Both the position numbers and the translations under genes were made by a program. From Diplolepis rosae (lineage: Eukaryota; Arthropoda; Insecta; Hymenoptera; Diplolepididae): DNA of 64,000 nucleotides. Positions 34,482-46,699 of the stretch are shown here, piece by piece (the stretch's first letter is position 1; each line of letters opens with the position of its first letter). A model generated the notes under the pieces. It ran no database searches and was not told the DNA's origin. It saw nothing but the letters and a program-made list of their open reading frames with translations. The DNA lies in contig JAPYXD010000701.1 in the NCBI GenBank assembly GCA_030998225.1, forward strand, positions 8,850,501-8,914,500. The letters run 5' to 3'.

Positions 34482-36855
34482 CCCGTGTAGAAATTTCGAT
34501 AGGTGCCTAGTGGGGCCCTGGCGAGTTTGCCCTATTTCTATTCGGGATCTAGCTTTTGTCGAGGTCGGCCCAGTAGACTTTCTAGTAGGGGTTTAGTGAG
34601 GTCAGCCCTTACACTACCCCACCTACAAAAAAGGACACCATTAGGGCCCTATTGGATCTCCGCATTATATTTAAGGGCATATATCAGCAGAGTCACGTGA
34701 CCAATTTTGTTCAAGTTCAGAAAAAATAATAAATAAAGGAACAATTCCAGTTAAGTTTCTAATATTTACCGTTTTTAACGGCAACGGAGGGATATTCGTT
34801 TGGAAGGTTAAGTTTACTGTTTTCACAGTAAAAAATCTGTTTTCAAGCTAGCAAATTGTTTCTGAGTAAATTGACAGTACTTTTTTTTTACACAAAAAAG
34901 AAAATAGCGCTTATAACCTGCAACTACTGCAGGGCCGTGTGAAAAGTGTTTGGGGCCCGTGCAATCTGGAATTTTTAAATCTTATGCCAATCTATGATTC
35001 TGATTAAAATTTTTAAGATTTTTAATTACTAAATCGATTTCCTATAAAATAAAATATTTTTGAACGAAACGGATCAAATTTTTGAATTAAAGAACATTAC
35101 ATAATACACTGAGAGAAATCGGCTTTGGTTCCTGTGCACATAGCACATAAATTTTTTGTACAGTAGTTGCCTTGACCAAAAAAGTTGAGAGAAGCTACTA
35201 CTTTTATAGTTATCATGACAGTAATTTGGACTTTTTTGTGTATTCGGTTGTTGTGACCAAAGTTGATGATTAGAATGAGCTTTATACGTACCCCAACGGT
35301 TAGTACACGTACATTTTCTTTATGTGTACTGCCAAGCTCCTTTGGTTACTACAACCGCAGCGTTCGCTGTTGCGCTAGACAAATCAAGTATAACTTTCAT
35401 TGAAAGATATGCAGCCTAAATTGAATCCTGCCAATTCTCGTTCTCGATTCCTGGACTATATTTCACCGTGCCAAGCATTATCAGGTAAATAATTCTATTA
35501 TAAATATAGTTTGACAATTCTTTCTAAATGATAAACGATTTTGTTCGGGGACAATGCAATGCGTTCCAATTTTGCTGTCTCGTCGTATTTTGTCAAAACT
35601 ATAGTCAGTCAAAAAAAGTTTATGATGATGAAAAAAGTGACAATTTTTTAACTTAATCGACGAAAGTTATCATAAATATCATTATACCGGATTATTTTTC
35701 TTAGATATTTTCGGTGAAACTTTATTTTTTCTCATCAAATTGAATTTGTATTTTGATAACTAAGAGAACCATACCTATAACCTTAAAAATAATTTTGGCT
35801 GGGTATTTACTGTCCGTAGACTTAGTCATTTTAACTAAACTCTATGCGCGGCTTTACGATGGACTTTGGTTCCTATAACCGCAGCGCTATGGTATTTCAA
35901 GTACCAGAATCGTGGTCTCAGTAACGTTCCTTGCAGTTGAAGTAAACACTTTTCCAATGTATGACAGCCACTACCATGATTGTCATGAGAACTTTAACAT
36001 TTTTGTAAAGACAATTTTAACAAAAAAACTTTGGTCAGTGAAACCTAAAATTTCTCTCTGTGTAAAAAGAATTATATAAATTTTAGAAGAATTAATTTTT
36101 ATTATTGTATATTAGTGATACTTTATACAGGTTATGATTCCTTTAATTTTTGTTTTCAAGAGTAAAATCAACGTATGTTCAGAATCTAAAAAATTTGAGT
36201 TTTTTCAATTCCAAAAATATGATGAAACTTTTGAATCAAGAAAATTATGCATTCAAGTTCCCAATAAGTAATTCCAACTAATGAAGTACTATTAAAAAAA
36301 ATAGTGCACTTATTTACTTATTATCAGTTTGTTTTTCTAACTACTCTTATGTAGTAACTTCTACTGCTTACGTTTACTATGAAAGCTTTGATTGATTTTA
36401 CTATTCACTCCATGTTAATTGAATTACATGTTTAGTTATTGTTACTATCTCGACACAATCAGATACACACACATACACACACGTGCTCGCATATAATTAT
36501 TATGATTAAATGCGTTCAGAAAATCTCCATTTTTCTGAGATAAGATCAAATTTTAGTGGGAATAAAGAATAAAGGTTATGTTGGATCTAATGTTCCTAAC
36601 CTTAACCACAAATATTACAAGTAGGGATTCTCTAGTCGGGGCCCCGCCAGATACAAACAGATTTTCCATACTTAAGCGAAACAAGGAATTCCTCACTGGC
36701 ACCTGACCGGGACCCTATCAGTTTTTTCTGTCCTAGAAATACTATTCGGGTGCTAACAGTCCCCCCACCAGTTTTTTCTATATTAGGAAATTCAAGTCCG
36801 GGACCCACTAGAACCCAACTTTAAATAAGGAAAGATAGGAAAATTTCTACACGGG
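34482..36855. mobile_element. 2374-bp CCCGTG-ended element
   Basis: Inverted ends CCCGTGTAGAAATTTC and CCCGTGTAGAAATTTTCC sit in TA duplications (34480-34481, 36856-36857). The uninterrupted target is recognisable in GK copies A and B. The outer ~200 bp on each side are GC-richer, with GGGGCCC and GGGACCC words, and the centre is AT-rich. Same family as 43713-44505, 44645-45358 and 56192-56400. No transposase frame was found, although another element is nested inside. Confidence 0.83.
35107..36062. mobile_element. 956-bp MITE with CACTGAGAGAAAT ends, nested
   Basis: Ends CACTGAGAGAAAT and CACAGAGAGAAAT are inverted, with TA at 35105-35106 and 36063-36064. Internal words such as TTGGTTCC, TTGTGACCAAAG and CTTTGGTC recur in both orientations. 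It lies inside the CCCGTG element. Confidence 0.72.
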
Positions 36856-37299
36856 TAAGTTTAAACTTGAAAAAAGTCAATATCTAAATTTCATTTTTCA
36901 GTTAAATTTTATACGAAATACGTAAAAAACCTAAGTTTGCAAAATTGTTTATTTCAATAAGATCTATACATTTTGTCTGACATAGTTTCTGATAAAACGT
37001 ATATTTTTCATTTTAATTTTAAAAAATTCCATTATTTAAACAAAATATGTGACTTACGAAAAAAACGTTGAGATGGAAAATTAATTTAAAGAAACTGTTT
37101 TCTCAGTGTAATTCACATCTACAATATTATAGAATTGACTTGAACTCCAGTATCAAATTACAAGAAATAAACTTATATGTATGCGAAGAATATAAGACCG
37201 TGCGCGAAGCACGACACGATCGAATCGCGCGCCTTAGGTGCGATCAAACTTGCGAGCTGTGCGCGAAGCGGGCAGATTTTCCAGATTCGTTTAGGCAGA

Positions 37300-38880
37300 G
37301 CTCCATTTGAATAATAATTTAAAAGAAAAGCGTTTCTTCGTGAAATAGTATAGGAAATTGAAAACGGAGGTGATATTTTTGAATATCTAAAGAGGTGAAA
37401 GTGAAGTTCATGTTTAGTATTAGAAAGATTTGGCGTGTGGAGTATAAACAGAGGATGTTGAATTTGCGAGCGCTTCCTTTTATTCCCGAAGGATCCGCGA
37501 TAGACGAGAAAAGCTTTCAGAAAGCGAAGCCACGTTCTAGTCGTTAAATTAAGCCGAACGCCGTACGGCTTGCAAACAAATCGGAACAGCCTTGAAAGGA
37601 GAGTCGATTGCCTCTTTGTTGCAGGTAGGGATTTTCAGAGTTCCTCAATAATGGAGAAATCCGGAACCTCGATATCGACCGATCGACTTTCGACGTCACT
37701 TTGTTTTCCTTCTATAACAGGGACTTTTATTCACTATTGATTGTAAGAGCGATCTTCTGTCTGTTCAACCTGAGAAAATGTTTTTTTCTTTTACAGACGA
37801 AAGTAATTTTAATAGATTAGTAACAAGATCAAATAAATGTAAGTGAACTTGAATCAAGAATCATATTATGAATGATAAAGCTGCATACAGGAAATGAAGT
37901 ATGGTCGCAATAAAAAGCGTGTATGGTAAGGAGTTCATAAAGTTGAAGTAGTATTTTTTTTAATCGAGGATTTTTTGAAACTCTTTTACAACGATTTTCT
38001 TTTTTTCGTTTCATTTTTGCTTTTAAAACCAAGAGCTATCGGAGTATCAGCTGGATTTGTGCTATTTCAATGTGAATTATTTAGCCGTTGCTTCCATGAG
38101 TGAACCGACTATTAAACAGGATATCGATTCGTGGTTGGCCACGCTAAACGACTGGATACAACGATGCAAAGGTTTCTGGCATTGGTTCACAACAGGATCA
38201 ACCAAATCTAGGTGGACAGAACGAATATTGATGATTACTTTTTGTGTTACATAATACAATGCCACTAGTGAAAATCGTTTCACTGTTTTGTGCTAATCTA
38301 GAGAATAGAAATTTGTGCCAAGCTTCTAATCAAGATATTTGATTTTTAATAAATAGAGAAGAGCATTTTTTTATAAAAAATATAAATTTTTAATGACAAA
38401 TTTTAATATCTATATCATTTTGATATATTTTGTAGAGATATTGAAATTTAATATTTATTTAATACTCAATTATAGTAGCATCATTAAAGAATGAGTTATG
38501 CTTATGATCTATTAGGATATTCTATAATAAATTGAACAAAATTATTACTTGGTTTGTTATTACAGCGCAGCTTTATTTGTTATTAATGTGCACTTTATAT
38601 CATTCCCAATACGCACTAACCAGTAATTGAAATTAGATTATGCGAGGCAAAAGGAATAATTATCAGTTACACGTATCCAAATACTGTACATCAACGTATT
38701 AATATCCAGTCTGCATAATACTGTCAGCAAAACCCATACAATAGTAAACCTACTTTTCAATCAAATTGAAAAATTCACTGACCTATAGAGTAGTCTAGGG
38801 CTAAGTTTTTCGCTGCAGCAATGTTGTTTTTGGTAATAACATTACTATTTCTTAACTATTTTCTTTTCCCATAGGATAAA
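37300..38880. other. Mostly unique DNA; possible host island at 37400-37640
   Basis: 37400-37640 is less AT-rich and has no copy in the window. A 65-codon frame at 38057-38254 (plus), with the peptide core SEPTIKQDIDSWLATLNDW, is unusually tryptophan-rich and not low-complexity, but no family is recognised. An exon is possible, chance is more likely. Confidence 0.25.
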
Positions 38881-38886
38881 TCGATT

Positions 38887-38930
38887 ATATATATATATAT
38901 ATGTTATATATATATACATATATTATTAAA
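38887..38930. repeat. (AT)n microsatellite
   Basis: Runs of TATATATATAT broken by G and C, visible directly. Confidence 0.9.
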
Positions 38931-39229
38931 ATTTACGCAACAAGGAGAAATTGATGGAAAAAACAGTTTCCACGACGAAAGAGTATAAGCCGAAAAAAAT
39001 TTACTTTATCTAGCAAAACCATTTTTTCAATGAACCAAGATCTTCGGTTGAGACAAAAAAATGTGGCTAAATTAACTAAAATTTGGATGAATCAACTAAA
39101 ATATTTGTTTGGTTTAACGAAATCGTATAGTAAGCAAATTATTTGGTTGATAGAACTAAATGTTGGTTATATCAGACAAATATTATTCCAATTTTACTCA
39201 ATATACTTCAGAATGATTCAAGTTTCTTC

Positions 39230-39520
39230 AGTGAATTTCAAAACATTTCGAGATACTTTACATACGTGAGAGTACTTTAAGATACTGCAAGATATTTCAA
39301 AATACATTAGGATTTTCAATATACTTCAGAATAAGTCAATATATTTCAATATTCTTTAGGATATTTCACATTCTATCAATTATTTCAAGATTTTTCAAGA
39401 TAATTCAGTAACTTTAGGATATTTTAAAATACATTATGATTTTCAATATACTTCAGAATATTTCAAACTACTTCAGGACATACGTTAAGAAATTTCACAT
39501 ACTTTAGAATATTTTATTTA
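39230..39520. repeat. Degenerate short tandem motif (ATACTTCAGAATATTTCA-like)
   Basis: About 15-20 imperfect repeats of words such as ATACTTCAG, GATATTTCA and TTTAGGATATTT are strung together with no fixed period. This is a decayed minisatellite-like tract. Confidence 0.5.
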
Positions 39521-39529
39521 TGTTACTTC

Positions 39530-40010
39530 TCAAATAAAATAAGATTCAACAAATGTATAATATATCTTTGTTGCAGAAGAAACGTTGCAAACTTTAGTAA
39601 AATAAAAGTAAAAAGTACAGAAATTTAAAATATTTTAAAGCTCCAAAGTTGGAAACTTTCAAAATGTAATTTTGAAAGTATTTTAATGTAACTTTCGAAA
39701 TTTTATTCGAATTGATTTGAAAATTTATTCCTTTCTTTGATAATATTTTTCTATCATAGTTTTAAAGCAATATCCTTCCAAATTCTTATCATTTATAATT
39801 TTCTAATCATTCGCGATTTCTATTAACGACGCACTAGACACCCTGAGAATATTTTTATGTTTAGAATAAGCAAAGCTCAAACAAAAATGTAATGCCTTCA
39901 GTTATTCAAAACTATGTCTCTGGTCAAGAATTTTTCAACAACAGGTTTTGTTTTAAACTTATTACAAAGTTTTCAAGAATTAAGATCCGTTAGCATCTTA
40001 AAGCCTTTAA
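39530..40010. other. AT-rich DNA, nothing recognised
   Basis: No supported gene or repeat. Confidence 0.45.
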
Positions 40011-40014
40011 GGTA

Positions 40015-41672
40015 AAACGAATGCAAAGTGCGGCACTTATTCGAGTCAGGAACTTGTGCAGTCGAATCGAAAGGTTGGTTCCTCCTCCTTTTTTTCTTTT
40101 ACCATCTTTTCCATTACTTTTCTCCCCTTTCCTTACCTTACCACCGCTTGTATGTTATTTATGTATTTAATACCACGCCTGCTACACTAGCTCGACGTTT
40201 CTTGGAGTCTTTTTACCCGTTTTTTCGACGGTTTATTTCAGTCGTCGAGGCTCCGCGGTCCTCTAATTTCCTTCTTGAACGAGTTCAATGTCGAGCTACT
40301 GAGAAGAAATTTACCTATTAGCTTATCTAGAATTGATTTCAGGCGAAGCTCGGCAACCATTTCATTTTTTGTCCCTATATTATAATTTATCTTCAAAACA
40401 AACCTTTAAAAAATATGAACGTCTGTATTAAGTTATATTTGTATCAAAAATTGAATAATTATAAATAGACTACTAAAAAAATTTAATTACAATGAGAAAA
40501 TTGTCCCCTGTTCTTATTGTTATTTGAAGATATGTTACTTTTTCATCATAATTAGTAATAATTTAGAAACAAAATTGTATAATATAATCAGCAACGCAAT
40601 ATAATAACATGAAAAAAATGCCCGCTTTGCGGACACATTTTCATCGCAAACTTCACGCGCAAATTTGAGCGTGCCTAGGGCCTGCGATCCGAAATACTCC
40701 AACGTTGCGCTTCGCGCTCCGTTTGGACTTCACGCTCGGTCTTATATTCTTAGCATACATATAAGTTTATTTCTTGTAATTTGATACTAAAGCTCAAGTC
40801 GATTTTATAATATTGTAGATGTGAATTACATTTTATCAAAGTTACTAAATTTTTTTTTGATTTCAAATGGAAACGAAAATTAAAATTACTTAAGGCCTTA
40901 AGAAACACATTCTCATCATGACACTCGCGCTCGATTTTCTATATACATTTCTGTAACTTTCTAATAAATTACATGATTAAAATAATTTATTTTCTTTCAA
41001 ATATCTCAATAAGAAAAACCAATTGTAGACTTTATTTTAGTACACGATTTTGCATTTCAACGCTTATATCGTATCGCACATATTATGTTAAAAAAATGGA
41101 AATTTTGATTTTCAATAGTTTTTTTTTTAAATCAAAACATAAAATATTTATCTCCTTAAAAAATGCACTAATGAGAATTTGTAGACCTTATTTATGTAAA
41201 TAATTTTCATCTCATCGTTTTTTTCGTAACTCACATATTTTGTTTGAAAAGTGGAATTTAAAAATTTTAATCGCATTTTGTCAAATTGAAACGCAAAATA
41301 TACATTTTAACACACTGTAACTTTCTTCATTTTTTTTTTTACCGAAAAAGGCAATCGAATTAATTAGTAGAGATTTATGAGCACTATCAAAAACCAATAT
41401 TGCAATTTACAATTTTTTCAAAAAGAATTTTTGTTGAATGTAGCTGGTTAACAAACTCGTCTTTTCTTTTTGGGCCCCCAAGTGGCGTGCCAAATTTCAA
41501 TCCAATTCGATGATTCTTTCGAGAGTTATCATGTCCACAGACCGGTGCTATGGCTATTTGCTATTTACAGCAAGAAGCCACAAACAAGAAGAAGAAGTGT
41601 CCACAGACACCGGATATACGACAGACAGTTCACATAAAAGCAATACCTTCTCATATAATGAGAATGTAAAAA
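40015..41672 (-). repeat. GK repeat family, copy E (inverted, longest 3' part)
   Basis: Read on the minus strand it begins CATTCTCATTATATGAGAAGGTA near 41672. It carries ACTGTCTGTCG, the AT-rich body, TCGAGCGCGAGTGTCATGATG (about 40915-40940), GAAATAAACTTATATG, GAGCGCGAAGCGCAACG and CCGCAAAGCGGGC, then the module TTGCCGAGCTTCGCCTGAAATC shared with copy B, with the uninterrupted MITE target site. An 'AAGAAGAAGTGTCCACAGAC' stretch near 41600 is specific to this copy. Confidence 0.75.
40238..40360 (-). CDS. Short conserved 40-aa frame of the GK family
   Basis: ATG at 40360 to TGA at 40238-40240. The peptide begins MVAELRLKSILDKLIGKF, contains LSSSTLNSFKKEIRG and ends RSLDD. The same frame, interrupted by a MITE, exists in copy B with about two codon differences, while the flanking AT-rich body has diverged more. 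It may be the C-terminal end of a lost LINE or other element protein, or only a well-conserved noncoding module. No family is recognised. Confidence 0.3.
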   Translation of the reverse strand: MVAELRLKSILDKLIGKFLLSSSTLNSFKKEIRGPRSLDD

Positions 41673-41679
41673 TAATCTG

Positions 41680-43485
41680 AGATTATTTTTGCCCTTACGA
41701 ACATTTTTCAATGAAAAATAATTATAAACATGAGAATGACATCTGGATAAGTACCATTTAAAGTCAGCACCTGAAACAATAAGAAAAGAACAACATTTAC
41801 AGGCTACTTCAAGTGTACTTTATCCAGATGTATTTCTCATATTTTCCTAATAATGAATTTCTTATAATCGCAAACTGTTATAGAGAAATTAATGTTTTAT
41901 AGAAATGTTAGTAAAATAGTTTTTTTCGAATATAACCTATGCTTAAAGAATTGATATCGACAGAAACACATAAGAAAAAACTATTTTTTCAATATCTCAC
42001 AATCTGCGGATAACGTTAAAAGATTTTTTGGAATATTCCATTTGAACACGTTAGACTGCCAGCGATGAATTGCAGGAAAAATGGCAAGGCTTGAATTTCG
42101 CCGAGAAAGGAAAACAAGCGAGGCGCGAGAAATAACATAAAGACTGAAGCAAGATCGCAGGAATCGGAAAGAAAAGAAAAAAGAGTGGAATAGAAGGCGT
42201 TTAAATCATGATTTTTCTAGGTTTGTGCCAGACGCAGCTGTAATGTTCAACACCCCTTTCAGGATGACTATCACTATGGAAGTGTCTGACGATTATTGAG
42301 AGATCGTATCGATAAACGTGATAAAAGCTTAATAATTTCATCCAACTTACTTTTAAAATCCTAATTTTGAAAAAAGAGAACTTTCAAATTCTACTTTTCT
42401 TGCATTTATAAAATGTCAGGGAAAAGCTTTGAGCGTAAAAAGTAATATTCAAGAAGTTGGCACCGCCATTTTTAATTTTCAAAAAGATGAAAATGGTGCT
42501 GAATTATGCTAAATGTGTGCCCCATTATGTCCTAAAAGATTTTTCGAAAAAATTAAAACTTGAGCCAAAATTCTAAAAAAAACGACTTTCTTGCTATCAC
42601 CGCAATTTTTTTTCGAAATAGAAAAATTTGTGCTAGGCAGCCCATAAGGTACAAAAGAACGTACCATAAACAACAAATTTGATATCACAAAACGTTTTTT
42701 AGAAAAGAAATTTTATATTTATTTCCTTAGAATTCCTTCCTTAGAATCTTTGTCTTTGAAAATTCACTTTTTATTAAAAAATAACATGTCGTAGTTATCT
42801 ACTACTAGTACTATGATAAATTTTCCAAAACGACTTAAAATGTTTAATATGCTTCGTAAAATCAAATAAAGAATTTAATTTATTTAATCGCAAATGTCTC
42901 ATTCTCCGATTAAAAATATATAACTTTATATTAATACTTACTACGTATTTTTAACAGCTATGATTTGAAATACCTATTCCACGTCGTAAAAAATGCTATA
43001 ACTGACACTTTTTACGCTTCGAACTCAGTGATTGTTCGACTGACAATATGTAGTTATCATTTTTACTACCCATTTTTCCCATGCACAGAACTGAACGTTC
43101 TCTAAAGCAAATTAATAATAAATCGAAGAAAATTTAATGAAAAATGAGAATAAAGTTTTCCGCGTATCGTGGCTATGATTTGTTGAAGAAAATGATGAGT
43201 CGATTCGATTAAAGTGCTTATTATGTGCAGCATAGTTGCCAAGCAAAAAGCTATAAATGAAGGTCGATAAGCGGCAAACGATGACTGCGTTTGCACTCTC
43301 TGGTGTGCTGCGATAAGATGTAATCAGCGCTATTTGCCGATTATAGCGGAAAACCCTTGAAAAATTGAAGCGGCTGTTCTACTGCGAAACTAAAACGGTC
43401 GCATAGTATTCAGACTATTTAACTATTCCTCTCATTAATATTTATTTGTAAATTCAAATTAAGATGACTAACTGTACACCGTGAT
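41680..43485. other. AT-rich DNA with a less AT-rich patch at 42050-42250
   Basis: No recognised gene. 42050-42250 (around CGCCGAGAAAGG and GCGAGGCGCGAGAAATAAC) is locally less AT-rich and without copies in the window. Confidence 0.35.
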
Positions 43486-43489
43486 TTAT

Positions 43490-43700
43490 TAGAATCGCAT
43501 CATTTTTAAAAATTTGGCTCGAAGCGATACGAAAATAAGTTTGGGCAAAAATAAAATTTATTCATAAAATTATTTTTTTGTGTATCAAATTCTTTTCATG
43601 AAAAATTATCTTTTCTCTTTCAAATTAGCCCTTCAATAATAATATTGCTGTTCTTGGAAGCAAAATTATCTATTTTTGCCTGAGGTCTAATTTTCGTGAT
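43490..43700 (-). repeat. Half copy of the CACTCG MITE
   Basis: It matches the right half of the element at 32880-33470 (TAATAATATTGCTGTTCTTG, GCAAAATTATCTATTTTTGC) and ends near TAATTTTCGTG, 12 bp before the CCCGTG element. Confidence 0.7.
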
Positions 43701-43712
43701 CGAACTACCTTA

Positions 43713-44505
43713 CCCGTGCAAAAATTGTCCAACTTGTTTCCAAGTTCCGATCCGGGCCCGATCGGATTTTCCACATATGGATTATGATAGACAAGATTAT
43801 TTTCAAATTTTGTATTATGGTCGTGATATTATAGTGACTATATTGATATTAAAATGCCAAAAGCAAAAATTACATGGCAAGTTCGGAAGCACAGAATCGT
43901 TGGTGAGATTTCTTATATCCGCATTATAGATGAAGCTAAGTTAATTCACTAGATTCATTACATAAATCCTAGCATTGTAATGAACTAGATTATTACTTGA
44001 AATATTTTTTTATTAACGGTAATTTGAAAAGAAAATTATAATTTTAAGTGTAGAACGTTATTGTGTTTCATTATTTTTTATATCGTATATTCAATTTTCC
44101 AAAGTGGATTTTGTAGAAAGAAAATTATGAATAATGTAATTTATTTTTAGATTCAGAAGAATCGAATAGTTCTACAGACTACGAAGATGGGTTTGAAGAT
44201 TATACTGTTTTTATACTTTTAATTATACTGTTGCATCACTAATCTGAATTTATGAAATACATTTTTTTGAACCAACTATTTATTGTTTTTAAACGTAAAG
44301 CCTTTAAATTTTACTATTTGTAGAAATACAAAATTAGAAGGGGCCATATCTGGACCAGATCGGGCCCCCATTTTACAGGCACAGATCTGGGCCCGATCGG
44401 GTAGGGCGTTTCATTACTGGTCTCGCGCTAGACAGATTACCCTATCGGGGCCACATTTTTCCCGATCGGGGCCCGATCAGCGCCCCACCAAAATTTTCGC
44501 ACGGG
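43713..44505 (+). mobile_element. CCCGTG element, 793 bp, left partner of an inverted pair
   Basis: The left end is CCCGTGCAAAAATTGTCC and the right end, inverted, is CCCGTGCGAAAATTTTGG. TA lies at 43711-43712 and 44506-44507. Subterminal blocks are packed with GATCGGG / CCCGATC words, especially on the right side (44340-44500), around an AT-rich core. The frames at 43696-43929 and 44283-44513 start in or cross the ends and are not accepted as genes. Confidence 0.83.
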
Positions 44506-44644
44506 TAATATAACACGTTTCGGGAAATATAACCAAGAATTATGGTAAAAATTGAAAATCCATAAGCCAACTTTTTTTTGGACAAAATATACATTTAAAG
44601 ACGTGCATGCATATATTTCGCGTTTACATTATAAGACCTTCCAT

Positions 44645-45358
44645 CCCGTGCAGAAATTTTAGTGGGGCGCCGATCGGGCCCTATATGGTAATCTGTCTAG
44701 CGCCAGACCAGTAATGAAACGCTCTACCCGATCGGGTCCAGATCTAGGCTTGAAAATCGGGGGCCCGATCTGGCCCAGATATAGCTTCTTCTAATTTTAT
44801 ATTTCTACAAATAAATAATAAATAAACAATAAATGACAATAAATGGTTGGTTCAAAAAAATGTATTTCTTAAATTCAGATTAGTGATGCAAAAGTATAAT
44901 CAAAAGTATACAAACAGTATAATCTTCAAACCTATCTTCGTAGTTTGTAGAACTATTCGATACTTCTAAATCTAAAAATAAATTACATTATTAATAATTT
45001 TCTTTCTAAAAAATTTACTTTGGAAAATTGAATAAATGATATAAAAAATAATGAAACACAATAACGTTCTACACTTAAAATTATAATTTTCTTTTCATTT
45101 CAAATTACCGTCAATAAAAAAATATTTCAAGTAATAATTTAATTCATTACAATGTACTTTTTGCTTTCGGCATTTTAATGTTAATATGGTCACTACAATA
45201 TCACGACCGCAACACAAAATTTGAAAATAATCTTGTCAATCATAATCCGTTGTGGTTCCGACCCGGGCCACACCGTGTGCCCCCCTGCGGCCAAATGTGG
45301 AAAATCCGATCGGGCCCGGAGCGAAACTTGGGAAAAAGTTGGGCAATTTCTGTACGGG
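44645..45358 (-). mobile_element. CCCGTG element, 714 bp, inverted partner
   Basis: Reverse-complement homologue of 43713-44505 along its whole length, for example GCGCCGATCGGGCCCTA at the left and AATCCGATCGGGCCCGG at the right, and TCAGATTAGTGATGCA in the core. It is bordered by AT rather than TA. A spacer of about 139 bp separates the partners. Confidence 0.83.
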
Positions 45359-45574
45359 ATAGGTTGAAATATTACTTCCACGCATTTACGGAATATTATA
45401 ATTGTAACGTTCGAAAAAGTTCCAATCAGAGTTTAAACGTTGGAATCGTAGATGATACTTTTTCTCCTCTTTAAAAACGTTCTAGTAAAGCGCTATTCTA
45501 ATACAACTTCCAAAATTTCGAACCGCAATTGCGAGAGTAGTCTAGTGCGTTAGTTGTTTAACATACATTTAAAA

Positions 45575-46430
45575 AAATCGGCTATAGTTGCGACAACTAC
45601 ATTTACACAGTTCTTTGGCTTACAGTTAGATGTACTGTATTTTGCAGTTAGTCCAACTATTTTACAGTTACTGTAACTGAGTTCGCAGTTGCAGACCTTC
45701 AACTGTACTTTACAGTTCGTTTTGGCGCCAACTAATCCTCGCAGTTGACGCTACTATAAAATAAATTTGCCACAACTCAGTCACGCAGTTATAACAACAG
45801 TCGTTGATGTCATTTTCAACTAACAATCGTGCAAACTAACAATGGCGGATTTTTTTGTACAAAATACTTTAGATAATTTCGGACATGCATCGCACGTCGG
45901 TGTTTTTCGAAGTACGTATGAACTTGTAATTCAAAACAAATCTCATATTGCGTTATGATATACATTTTTTATGCATGGTCATGACCATTCAATGACACAA
46001 TGAGTTGCTAGTTTTGAGGTTTTGTTTGTTTTAAAATGTAATTTAATGGCATTTTCAATGTTGGTTAAATTTTAGTATTTCGTCCAGATATTAATTTGTT
46101 TATTTTTAACTGCAATTTATAGTTGACAGAACGATACTATTTCCAAGATGCTCCAACTGCGATTTATAGTTGAGAGAACAGTATTATTTAATTCCATTAA
46201 CAGTACTATACTGTAGGGATAACTGTAATGTACAATAGGGCCAACTTTCAAAGGTTTAGATGTCGCCGAAACGAAATGCATTTTATAGTTGGGATCAATG
46301 GACAAGGAGCAATGAAGATCACAAAATGATGCAATGAAAAAAAAATTTTTCTTCAATTTGGAATTATTACCATCGGAGATGGTAAAATCCACTTTTATCG
46401 ATTTGACTTTCTAAGCCCTACTGTAATCGA
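45575..46430. repeat. AACTGT / ACAGTT-rich repeated segment
   Basis: 45575-45810 contains about ten ACAGTT/GCAGTT/AACTGT words in both orientations. Similar words (TTATAGTTGA, AACAGTA, ACTGTAA) recur at 46100-46430. It resembles the subterminal-repeat style of the other elements, but no paired ends were found. The minus-strand frame at 46117-46392 lies within it. Confidence 0.45.
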
Positions 46431-46699
46431 AATATAAGAATGCTCGAAAGTGAAACGTACCCATCATAGATGGTAAAAATTTTCCTCAATGTTTCCATTT
46501 TTATGACAGACATTGAGTAATAATTGACATAATAAACTTTACGATTATGATGGGACTTTTTCACAACTTTTTCCAATAGTTTTGGTTTACTTTCTAAAAT
46601 GGTACTTCTTCACTTGAAAAGTAATACATTTAGCCATCAAATTTCCTTCCGTGTAAGAACAACTATCCGACAAAATTATAAGGATTATAAAAGAATATC

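Larger units (their letters stand above)
34080..37290 (+). repeat. GK repeat family, copy D (interrupted at 34482-36855)
   Basis: Left part 34080-34481 (CATTTATAATGAGAAGGTAT region, CCCCCTGAGTCAGAAAAAA). The right part, 36856-37290, ends with GTATGCGAAGAATATAAGACCG, GCGCGAAGCACGA and GCGCGAAGCGGGCAGATTTT. The TCTG run is reduced, and the middle of the body is deleted with a short AAACTGTTTTCTCAGTGT end remnant at about 37090-37110. Confidence 0.75.

Noticed and set aside
45575..46430. Complete transposon with ACAGTT repeats
   Set aside because: Internal repeated words are clear, but I could not find matching inverted ends or a target duplication, so it is listed only as a repeat-rich segment.
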